Of a stretch of 26,209 nt of DNA, positions 1 to 8,300 are shown piece by piece; position 1 is the stretch's first letter; each line of letters starts with the position of its first letter. The notes beneath the pieces were generated by a model. The model was not told the DNA's origin. It was given only the letters and a program-made list of their open reading frames with translations, and made no database searches. The stretch is from a virus: positions 1-26,209 of the IMG/VR virus record IMGVR_UViG_3300042863_001549; one strand, 5' to 3'. Position numbers and translations under genes: made by a program.

Positions 1-2
1 TA

Positions 3-1727
3 ACACTAGACAAATATACCAGATTCTTCGGTGGTTCTCTTGATGGTATCAACTATCCATTTGTTGCTTTGAATTCGGATACAGTCAATAAAGACGGAAG
101 TTCATTCTTATTCAGTAATGTTACCATCAAGCAAGGTGAAGTTGTCACACGCCAGTTTCTAATGGATTCAACAAATACCAAGAGAAGATTTGAAATACCA
201 TCTGCAAACGTTGATCTTAATACAGTAATTGTTACTGTTCAACAATCTTCATCTAATACAGATACCTTTGTCTATAATATTGCAGAAGATTTGACCGAAA
301 TTACAAGAGATTCAAAGGTATACTTTATTGAAGAAAACGAAGATGGAAATTATAGAGTTTACTTCGGTGATGATGTAATTGGCAAGAAACCTACAAATGG
401 CAATATCATCAATATCACATACATTGACAATGCCGGTTCAATAGCCAATAAGATCAATGTCTTTACAATTGTTGAATCGGTTGGCTCATTCAATGATAAT
501 GTTCGCATATCTTCTACTGGTGCATCATATTCTGGTACTGAGAAAGAAACAATTGAGCAGGTCAAGTATCGTGCACCATACTTCTACTCAGCACAGAACC
601 GCGCTATTACCATATATGACTATGAAACTCTGGTTACCAAAGACTATCCAAACATCGATTCAGTGGCTGTATGGGGCGGTGAAGACAATATTCCTGTTGT
701 TTACGGTAAGGTATTCTTATCATTGAAGACTAAGGAAAACTACTTCTTAACTAATTTGGAAAAAGAAAGCATTAAGAACAGTCTAATCACAAATAGAAAC
801 GTCTTAACTGTTATACCTGAAATCGTTGATCCGTCTTATACATACATCTTTGTTCGCGGATACGTATATTATGATCCGACTTTAACTCAATACACAGCGG
901 CCCAGATTAAAAGCTTTGTCGTTGCTTCTATTGAAGACTATAAGACAGACTATCTCGGTAAGTTTAAGTCTGGTTTTCAAAAGTCGGTAATACAGCAGTA
1001 TATTCAGGACTCGGAAAAATCTATCACTGGTTCCGATATTAAGGTTATACTTCAAAAGAGAATTCCAATCACACTAAGTCAAACAAAAAGCTATACCGTT
1101 GATTATGGAATACCTATAAAGAAAGGCGATTTCAATAGCTCAATATCATCTTATCCTTCATTAGGCATTGTTGATACTAACTTTGTTACAAGACAGGTAT
1201 TCTTTGAAGAGGTGCCATCAATAAGCTCTGGTATTGATAGAATCGATATTGTAAATGGCGGTGTAAACTACAGCACAGTTCCGACAGTTACTATTGTCGG
1301 CGATGGCACAGGAGCAACAGGTATTGCTAAACTTTATGGTGGTAGAATTGCGTCGATTGAATTGACCAATAAAGGTTCTAATTATACAAGAGCTATTGTA
1401 ACTATATCGGGAGAAACAGGATCAGGTGTTGTTGTGGATCCTATTCTTCAGTCTCGCGTCGGAACTCTTAGAACATACTATCTAAACGAAAATGGCGAAA
1501 AAGTATTCGTCAACAATAATGCTGGAACAATAGACTATGATAATGGTATAATTGTTCTTAAGTCTCTATTACCTGTGTCGGTAGCAACAAATGCTTATTA
1601 TGAACCAAATGTATTGACGATAAATACATTTGTAGACAAAGAAATTATTACCTCTATCAGAAATAAGATTATAGACATTGATGTTGATAATCCGCTCTCA
1701 TATCAAATAGAAATTGTTTCAGCATAA
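3..1727 (+). CDS. gp6: Baseplate wedge protein gp6 (T4-like), 5'-truncated by window edge
   Basis: The reading frame is open to the first complete codon (position 3), so the gene begins upstream and the in-frame TTG at 69 is not its real start. The visible part is about 574 residues; T4 gp6 is about 660. The segment around 566-760 (YRAPYFYSAQNRAITIYDYE, then IDSVAVWGGED) is the typical gp6/J-like baseplate signature. gp6 forms the dimeric ring that ties the six wedges around the tail hub. Around 1236-1449 there is an inserted beta-rich repeat (IVNGGVNYSTVPTVTIVGDG, then a second half beginning IELTNKGSNYT). The same repeat recurs in the next two genes. The C-terminus (IDIDVDNPLSYQIEIVSA) is followed three bases later by the gp7-like start. 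Family assignment is by recognition of the conserved stretches and the gp6-gp7-gp8 order. Confidence 0.87.
   Translation, partial: TLDKYTRFFGGSLDGINYPFVALNSDTVNKDGSSFLFSNVTIKQGEVVTRQFLMDSTNTKRRFEIPSANVDLNTVIVTVQQSSSNTDTFVYNIAEDLTEITRDSKVYFIEENEDGNYRVYFGDDVIGKKPTNGNIINITYIDNAGSIANKINVFTIVESVGSFNDNVRISSTGASYSGTEKETIEQVKYRAPYFYSAQNRAITIYDYETLVTKDYPNIDSVAVWGGEDNIPVVYGKVFLSLKTKENYFLTNLEKESIKNSLITNRNVLTVIPEIVDPSYTYIFVRGYVYYDPTLTQYTAAQIKSFVVASIEDYKTDYLGKFKSGFQKSVIQQYIQDSEKSITGSDIKVILQKRIPITLSQTKSYTVDYGIPIKKGDFNSSISSYPSLGIVDTNFVTRQVFFEEVPSISSGIDRIDIVNGGVNYSTVPTVTIVGDGTGATGIAKLYGGRIASIELTNKGSNYTRAIVTISGETGSGVVVDPILQSRVGTLRTYYLNENGEKVFVNNNAGTIDYDNGIIVLKSLLPVSVATNAYYEPNVLTINTFVDKEIITSIRNKIIDIDVDNPLSYQIEIVSA
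1236..1449 (+). repeat. Beta-rich 'IVNGG..Y..PTVTI.GDGTGA' repeat pair inside gp6
   Basis: Two successive half-units are visible in the translation. The first contains IVNGG, Y, PTVTI and GDGTGATG; the second contains IELTNKGSNYT, VTI and GSGV. The same two-unit pattern is present in the gp8-like protein (about 4539-4770), and several units are in the gp7-like protein (about 2403-3353). This is protein-level similarity; the DNA copies are not identical. Confidence 0.7.
1619..1626 (+). promoter_or_regulatory. Candidate T4-type late promoter (GATAAATA) upstream of gp7
   Basis: The octamer GATAAATA differs from the T4 late-promoter consensus TATAAATA only at the first base. It lies inside the end of gp6, about 105 bases before the gp7 start. 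T4 late promoters consist of this single -10-like element recognised by the gp55 sigma factor. No -35 element is expected. The assignment is by motif and position only. Confidence 0.4.
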
Positions 1728-1730
1728 AAG

Positions 1731-3938
1731 ATGATCAGCAACAACAAAATATCAAATTTAATCGAATCGCAAGTTCCGTTCTTTGTTAGGAACGACCATG
1801 AAAACTTCGTCGCTTTTGTGGAAGCTTACTATGAATTCTTAGAACAGCAAACAGGTGTTGTGAACGTCACTAAGAACCTATTAGATCAAGCAGATGTTGA
1901 CCTGACTGATATCTTTGTTGAGAAGTTCTACGATAACTTTCTTCCATTTATTCCAAAAGATACTGCTGTAGATAAAACTCTTATTCTAAAGCACATCAAG
2001 GACTTCTATCGTTCAAGAGGTACCGAAAAGTCTATCAGATTCCTTATGAGAATTTTGTTTGATGAAGATGTTGAATTCTATTACCCACAGAGAGATATTC
2101 TAAGAGTATCCGATGGTAAATGGTTCCAAGAAAAATCTGTCAAGATCACAAATATAAAAGTTAATGGTGTTGCTAACAGTTCTTTAGGAATAGAAACTAA
2201 ATTCGTCAATAGAAGAATCACAGGCGATGTTTCAAATGCATTTGCTCTAATCGAAAGAACTTCATCATACTACGAAGGCACTTCTCTTGTTCGTGAGCTT
2301 AAGCTATCAAACCAGTATAGAACATTTGATTCGGGTGAAGGAATAACATCAAATTTTATTGAAAACGGTGTTGAAAAGACAATCACGGCCAATCTTTTCT
2401 CTGGCGGTATCAATACTGTTGAGATCACTAATCGCGGAACAAGATATCAAGTTGGTGATCAGGTAATAATTGAGAGTGGAACTGGAAGTGGCGGCGTTGT
2501 TATTGTCACATCCGTTAGTAGTGGTAATCTAAGCTCTATTGCAGCACTAAATGGTGGTGCTGGATTCCAAAAAGGAAATCAAGTCCTGATTACTGGTGGC
2601 GGCGGATCAGGAGCAAATGCAAATGTTTCTTCAGTTTCAGCAGACAACTTTTATCATCCTAACTCATACAATATTATCTATACTACTATACAATCGATAG
2701 CAAATGCAAATATCAATAATATTAACTATGGTCTGTATTTCTCTGGGTTTACAAATCCTGCTAATGCTAACACTACACTAGCAAACTCTCTTTCTTACTT
2801 TGTTTATGCCAACACTGGTCCAATCACAGGCGTTCTTCTATACAATTTAGGTTCTGGTTATCTAACCGCTCCTACAATTACCGCTCAAGCTAATACAAGA
2901 GTGAGAAATCTTGGTATTCTTGGTAAAATGAGAATTGTTAATGGTGGTACTGGATACTATATTGGAGACACTATTGAGTTTATAAACGTTCCTGGCGGAA
3001 CTGGATCTGGTGCAGCAGCTAGAGTTGCTAATGTTGATATGGCACAATCCAATACAATCAGTGCTGTGGCGTTCGTGAGTGTTCCTGGTCAAATTACTGG
3101 CGGTTCAGGATATGAACAACTATTGCTACCAATAGCTAATGTTGTATCGGCAAATGCTCAAGCTTCTAATGCCAATATTCAAGTTACCGCTGTTCTTGGA
3201 TCAGGAGAAACCTTATATTCTGCGAACTCTGTAGAAGGTCAAATTTTAAGTCTTGAAATTCTATCTCGCGGTTCAGGATACACAACCATACCAACTTTAA
3301 ATCTTACACAATCTGGTGATGGAACTGCACAAGCTGTAGCTACAATCATTACAGGAACATTTACATATCCTGGTAGATATCTAAACGACGATGGTCATAT
3401 CTCTTCATACAACTTTATTCAAGACAGAGATTATTATCAGAAGTTCTCTTATGTTGTTAAGGTAAAGCAATCTTTAGATAAGTATCGTTCGGTTCTTAAA
3501 AATCTAATACATCCTGCTGGTATGAAACTATTTGGTGAGTATTTAACTGTGGATGAAGGAGCAAATCTAAATCTTTCTGTTAGAGGAACATCGGACAATC
3601 TAGTTTCCACTATAACCAGAACATATGATTTTTATAAGGGAAATGTGGGCATCAACTATAGTTCTCACGGTTTAAATACCAATGATATTGTATATCTGGA
3701 ATGGTTGACAGGTAACTTATCGCCGTCTAACATAGCAACGGCTGTTGCTGCCAATGTTGTAAATGCTTCTTACGATAGTGTGGCTGGACCATATAAGATT
3801 AGAACAGTGGTAAATACAGACTACTTCATAATCAACACTGTTCCTTATATTGCCAACACTCTTGTTTCGACATATCTAGCCAATACGCTTCTTCCTAACA
3901 CTTCGGGAACAGTGAATGTTGGCAAAGTTATATACTAA
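1731..3938 (+). CDS. gp7: Baseplate wedge protein gp7-like, with internal beta-repeat array
   Basis: 735 residues, against about 1030 for T4 gp7. As I recall the T4 sequence, the N-terminal part here corresponds to the C-terminal third of T4 gp7. The FVRNDHENFVAFVEAYYEFL stretch matches the T4 block with FEAFCEAYIQYL, and DFYRSRGTEKSIRFLMRILF matches the T4 block with DFYSTKGIEASYKFLFKVLY. Residues about 565-600 (DRDYYQKFSYVVKVKQSLD, then LIHPAGMKLFG) match T4's RSRSYYVMKIKS...RFVHPVGFGF. Between these blocks, residues about 225-541 are a beta-repeat array absent from T4. The large T4 N-terminal portion is missing. The protein would initiate wedge assembly at the baseplate. The start at 1731 lies 3 bases after gp6 with only a weak purine-rich leader, suggesting coupling. 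Confidence 0.82.
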   Translation: MISNNKISNLIESQVPFFVRNDHENFVAFVEAYYEFLEQQTGVVNVTKNLLDQADVDLTDIFVEKFYDNFLPFIPKDTAVDKTLILKHIKDFYRSRGTEKSIRFLMRILFDEDVEFYYPQRDILRVSDGKWFQEKSVKITNIKVNGVANSSLGIETKFVNRRITGDVSNAFALIERTSSYYEGTSLVRELKLSNQYRTFDSGEGITSNFIENGVEKTITANLFSGGINTVEITNRGTRYQVGDQVIIESGTGSGGVVIVTSVSSGNLSSIAALNGGAGFQKGNQVLITGGGGSGANANVSSVSADNFYHPNSYNIIYTTIQSIANANINNINYGLYFSGFTNPANANTTLANSLSYFVYANTGPITGVLLYNLGSGYLTAPTITAQANTRVRNLGILGKMRIVNGGTGYYIGDTIEFINVPGGTGSGAAARVANVDMAQSNTISAVAFVSVPGQITGGSGYEQLLLPIANVVSANAQASNANIQVTAVLGSGETLYSANSVEGQILSLEILSRGSGYTTIPTLNLTQSGDGTAQAVATIITGTFTYPGRYLNDDGHISSYNFIQDRDYYQKFSYVVKVKQSLDKYRSVLKNLIHPAGMKLFGEYLTVDEGANLNLSVRGTSDNLVSTITRTYDFYKGNVGINYSSHGLNTNDIVYLEWLTGNLSPSNIATAVAANVVNASYDSVAGPYKIRTVVNTDYFIINTVPYIANTLVSTYLANTLLPNTSGTVNVGKVIY
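2403..3353 (+). repeat. Array of beta-rich 'NGG.GY' repeats inside gp7-like protein
   Basis: Residues about 225-541 contain a series of related units: VEITNRGTRYQVGDQVII, AALNGGAGFQKGNQVLI, LLYNLGSGYLTAPTITAQ, MRIVNGGTGYYIGDTIEF, and ILSRGSGYTTIPTLNLT. Most are followed by a G[TS]GSG[AG] turn. They separate two blocks that are adjacent in the T4 gp7 C-terminal region, so the array looks like an insertion. Confidence 0.7.
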
Positions 3939-3941
3939 ATA
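3935..3941 (+). promoter_or_regulatory. CTAAATA element before gp8 (possible late promoter variant)
   Basis: CTAAATA includes the gp7 stop codon (TAA 3936-3938) and lies 18 bases before the gp8 start, in a TATACTAAATAG context. It resembles the T4-type late -10 box but is one base short of ATAAATA. The same heptamer recurs at 15836, 16433 and 23371, always just before a gene. Because TAA stops partly create it, chance is a real alternative. Confidence 0.25.
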
Positions 3942-3959
3942 GTAAAAATAGGAAAAGAA

Positions 3960-5288
3960 ATGTCTTCAATTTACACTAAAAGTATGCAAATCTATAATGC
4001 CGAGAATTTTAAGGCATCAATTGGAGATACAAGTCTGCCATACGTTTACTTTACATTCGGTAAGGTAGATGAATGGACAAGTGAAGGTGCTCCTCCTCAA
4101 GCTAATAGCTCTATCGACACATTCAATCAAGTTTGGAAAAATATGATTGGTGCTAAGAAGATTGTTGGTAATGATATTCGTCTTGCTATCCGCAGATTTG
4201 ATTGGGTATCAGGAACAGTTTATACAGAATATGATGATTCCGAAGCAACTTTAGATATGAATGATCCTGATGTTAAGTTTTATGTTGTTACTGATGAATG
4301 GAATGTATATAAATGCCTTGGCAATAACAATAGCGGTGCATCGACAGTTAAACCAACAAGCATCAATACATATTTGGCCGAACAGTTATCCGATAAGTAC
4401 ATCTGGAAATTTATGTATCAGCTATCGGATGAAGAAAAGCTTCGTTTTACCACAACCAATTTTATACCAGTTCGTACACTAACTGAAGATAATGGAACAT
4501 TGCAATGGCATGTTCAAAATAGTGCTGTACAAGGTTCGATTGGATCAATAAAGATTGTAAATGCAGGATCTGCTTATTCTGTAGCTACTCCTCCTACAAT
4601 CACTATTACTGGCGATGGAACAGGTGCTGAAGCTGCCGCAACTGTCAATACAACAACATTTGGCATAGAAAGCATTTTAATTACAAACAAAGGGCAAAAT
4701 TACACATACGCTAATGCAGCCTTTACTTCTGCTAATGGCAGTGGAGCAAATGCAAGAGTTATTATGAGTCCTACAGGTGGTCATGGTGCTAATCCTGTAG
4801 AAGAACTTGGAGGATCTTTTGTTATACTTAATCCAAGACTAAGAGGCTCGGAATCAGATATCATAGACACTCAAAACGAAATTAGACAGATAGCATTAAT
4901 TAAAAATCCTGTATTGAGAGATGGTACTACAATAGCTTCTGGACTAGTATATTCACAAACAACATCGGTAACGTTAGATCCAGTAGGCGACAACTATGTA
5001 GAAGATGAATATGTTTATCAAGGAATAAGTCTAGCGTCTGCATCATTTAAAGGTAGAGTTGTAAGTTGGAATTCTGGATTGAATCTTTTAAACTTGATAG
5101 ATGTGTCTGGAACTTTAACAACTGATCCATTAACAGGCGACACATCAAAAGCTTCTCGTCAGGTTCAAAGCAGCATTAACAAAGCTTTTACTCCATATAC
5201 AGGAAGTTTATTGTACATAAATAATATTACACCAATTCAAAGAGCTACAGATCAAACAGAAGATTTTAAGATCGTGGTTTCATTTTAA
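3960..5288 (+). CDS. gp8: Baseplate wedge protein gp8-like
   Basis: 442 residues (T4 gp8 is 334). The N-terminal part has the gp8 pattern: a short first strand, then YVYFTFGKVDEWTSEGAPP (T4: TIFITFGRSEPWSS) and WKNMIGAKKIVGNDI...RRFDW (T4: WTHMMGTVKVLPSML...RRDW). The C-terminal PIQRATDQTEDFKIVVSF matches T4 PIIMAMDQTEEINILFTF. gp8 is a dimeric beta-sandwich protein on the periphery of the wedge. Residues about 194-270 are a beta-repeat pair (IVNAGSAYS, PPTITITGDGTGAEA, ILITNKGQNYTYA) that explains most of the extra length. The start has a good AGGAA ribosome binding site at 3950-3954. It follows gp7 after 21 bases and is followed by the DUF4815 gene after 25. Confidence 0.85.
   Translation: MSSIYTKSMQIYNAENFKASIGDTSLPYVYFTFGKVDEWTSEGAPPQANSSIDTFNQVWKNMIGAKKIVGNDIRLAIRRFDWVSGTVYTEYDDSEATLDMNDPDVKFYVVTDEWNVYKCLGNNNSGASTVKPTSINTYLAEQLSDKYIWKFMYQLSDEEKLRFTTTNFIPVRTLTEDNGTLQWHVQNSAVQGSIGSIKIVNAGSAYSVATPPTITITGDGTGAEAAATVNTTTFGIESILITNKGQNYTYANAAFTSANGSGANARVIMSPTGGHGANPVEELGGSFVILNPRLRGSESDIIDTQNEIRQIALIKNPVLRDGTTIASGLVYSQTTSVTLDPVGDNYVEDEYVYQGISLASASFKGRVVSWNSGLNLLNLIDVSGTLTTDPLTGDTSKASRQVQSSINKAFTPYTGSLLYINNITPIQRATDQTEDFKIVVSF
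4539..4770 (+). repeat. Beta-rich repeat pair inside gp8-like protein
   Basis: The translation contains IKIVNAGSAYS, TPPTITITGDGTGAEAAA, then ILITNKGQNYTYANA and GSGANARV. This is the same two-unit layout as in gp6 (about 1236-1449). It sits between the conserved gp8 N-terminal body and the conserved C-terminal end. Confidence 0.7.
5216..5223 (+). promoter_or_regulatory. Candidate T4-type late promoter (CATAAATA) upstream of DUF4815 gene
   Basis: CATAAATA lies inside the 3' end of gp8, 90 bases before the ATG of the large tail protein. It differs from TATAAATA only at the first base. The spacing is the same as that of the 11419 element from its gene. Motif and position are the only evidence. 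Confidence 0.4.
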
Positions 5289-5313
5289 TCCCAGTGAAGA
5301 GGAAAAAGACTAA

Positions 5314-8300
5314 ATGACTGTAGGTTCAGATTACGCAAATACAGAGGCTTACAACTTATCAACAGATTTGAATGTAACTCCATATTATGACGATTATGTA
5401 GATAAGAAAGAGTATTACAGAATCCTCTATAAGCCTGGTTTTGCCGTTCAGGGGCGCGAACTTACTCAAATGCAGACAATTCTGCAAAAGCAGATCACAC
5501 GATTTGGTAGACATATTTTTGAAGAAGGTACAATTGTTCTTCCTGGTAATTTTCAATTATTTGCAAATAATGATTCTTCGGCTTCTGGAGCTTTAGACTA
5601 TGTAAAGATTAGAGATGTTGATAACTCAAATAATAACATAACACTATCAAACTTTGATGGTGTTGTACTTCGTGGCGCAACATCTAATATTACCGCATAT
5701 GTTAATATTATTGCTGATGGTTCTGAAATTAGCTCTAATACCAAAACACTTTATGTTGATTATCTTTCAGTCAGTTCTTCAAATACAGCACAAAAAACAT
5801 TTCTTAACAATGAAACTCTCGTATCAAATGTAGGTAATGTTGTTACTGTATCATCAAATGCTACAGGAAAAGGATCAGTTTTTCGTATTACAGAAGGTGT
5901 TATATTCTCAAAAGAACATTTTGTATACTTCCCAGAGCAGGAAGTTATTTTAGATCGATATAATGATAATCCAACAGCTAAAGTTGGATTTAATATTATT
6001 GAAAATATTGTTGATTATACTGTTGATAGCACTCTACTTGATCCAGCTCTTGAATCTTCAAACTATTCTGCACCAGGTGCTGATCGTTTAAAACTAACAG
6101 CAGTTTTGGAATCTCGCGCATTTGATGACACTGAAGGTGTTCCAAACTTTACCACTCTTTTCACTATCAAAGATGGTGTTATTCAAACATACAATCAAAG
6201 AACTCAATACAGTATTCTTAAAGATGAATTGGCAAAGAGAACATTTGATGAGTCCGGAGATTACTATGTTTCTGGTCTCGATGTTGAATTAAGAGAAAAC
6301 GCAGATTCAGGCACAAATGGAGGTTTAATTTTAGCAGCACTTAATCCAGATGCAAACTTAATTTCCGTTCGCGTTAATCCTGGTACAGCTTATGTTAAGG
6401 GATACGAAGTTGAAATAATTCGTCCAGAATATTTGATTACTCCTAAATCTACACAATATATTAATGTAAATTCTCAAATTGTATCTGCTTTCATGGGATC
6501 TTATGTTACTGCCAATAACATGTCGGGCCATCTTGAACTTGATGAAGGTATTACTATCGATCTTCTTGACAGATATAATAGAAGAGTTTCAAATGGCATA
6601 TTTACAGCAGCGGCTGTAGGTAATACTATCGGTACAGCTACCGTTATGAGCGTTGAATATAACAGCGGTGTATTAGGAACATCTGATGGTAGAGTAGATA
6701 TCTATATCACTGATATCCGTATGCTAGGAAGCAACAGCTTCTCATCTGTGAAGAGCTTGTATAGTAACAATGCAACAACTGCTGATTTTGGCGCCGATAT
6801 TGTTCCAGATAGCACAACAAATACTACAGTTCTAAGAGAACCGTTTAACGCGCCTCTATTGTATTACACTGGTTCTAATTTTACCAGAAAAGTAAAAGAT
6901 TATAGTGATCTACCAGACACAACATATTACTATACTACGACAATACCCGTAACAATTGCATCGGATGGTTCATTCACTGCGTCTGCGCCAGGTTCGGACT
7001 CTCTTCCTTATACAGGAACACTTTCTACAACAGACAAGAGAGAACTTTTCTTAAATCTTGAAACATCCGTAAACGTTGCTATGTCAGGAACTGTTGATGC
7101 TACTATTGGTAGTAACCTTGTTAATGGTTTTTCAACCACTTGCACTCGTTTAAATGCCGGAGAAAAAGTTCAGTTCTCAGGAAATTCTCTCACATTTACA
7201 GTTTTGAGTACACCTACAAGTGACTCTGGCACTGGTATATTACAATTAGCAGAACTTAATGTACCATCGCTTAACGGCAATACACTTTTCAGACACTACG
7301 GTGCAGGTAGCTTTATTGACTTAACAACGAAAGGTGTAACAAGTGGCACAGTACGTTCTGTAACCGCTGCTACTCCAACATTAACATTGAATCTAAATGA
7401 AACTTTCCCTGCGGGAGGCACAACAGCAGCATTATCATTTAGATCAGCCAGAACATCTGCTATACAAACAGGTAAAACATTAAGACCAAGCAGATATGTT
7501 AAAATTAATTGTGCAAATGCTGTCACTACTGCTGGACCATTTAATCTTGGATTCTCTGATGTTTATAGAATAAAGAGCATTGTAAAGAAATCTTCAAGTT
7601 TCCCAACATCAAATACTGATGGAACAGTAGTTACATCCCAGTTCATTTTCAATAATGGACAAAAAGATACTCTATACGATATAGCTACTATTAAACCAAC
7701 AACAAGTCTTGCTACAACAGACAGACTTCTTGTTGAATTGGATTATTTTATACCAGATTTCTCACAAGGTAAAGGATTCTTTACTGTCGATTCTTATCCA
7801 GTTAACGATATCGCATCTTCAAGCACAACAATAGGCACAGCCGAAATTCCTATCTACACATCACCATCATCAGGTAAAAAATATGACTTGAGAAATCATA
7901 TTGACTTTAGACCTGTAAAGACAATTACAGCAACAGACGCAACATCTCCAGGCAGTGCTACAGAAGATCCAGGAAAATCAAATTCGTTTAATTTTACATC
8001 TAGCACACTTGCTTTGGCTTCACCATCTTCCGAAATTAATTTCGATTACTCATATTATGTTGCGAGAAAAGATATTGTTCATGTGAGCAAGAATAAACTA
8101 TTCTCTATCACACAGGGACAACCGGCCGCTCTTCCTATTACTCCTCAAATACCAGAAGATGAATTGGCCATAGCTGAATTGACCATTGCTCCATATCCAT
8201 CTATCTCATCTTATTATGGTAAGATTATTGGTAGACAAGATATCGCATCTTCAAGCAGAAGACTTGCTTCTGTCCGCCAAACAATGCGTGATCTTGGTGT

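Noticed and set aside
69-71. TTG at 69 as the gp6 start
   Set aside because: The frame is open upstream to the window edge and those codons (TLDKYTRFFGGSLDG) fit gp6, so the gene is merely cut by the window.
457-726. 89-codon + frame overlapping gp6
   Set aside because: Internal to the well-conserved gp6 frame, with no ribosome binding site and no plausible protein features.
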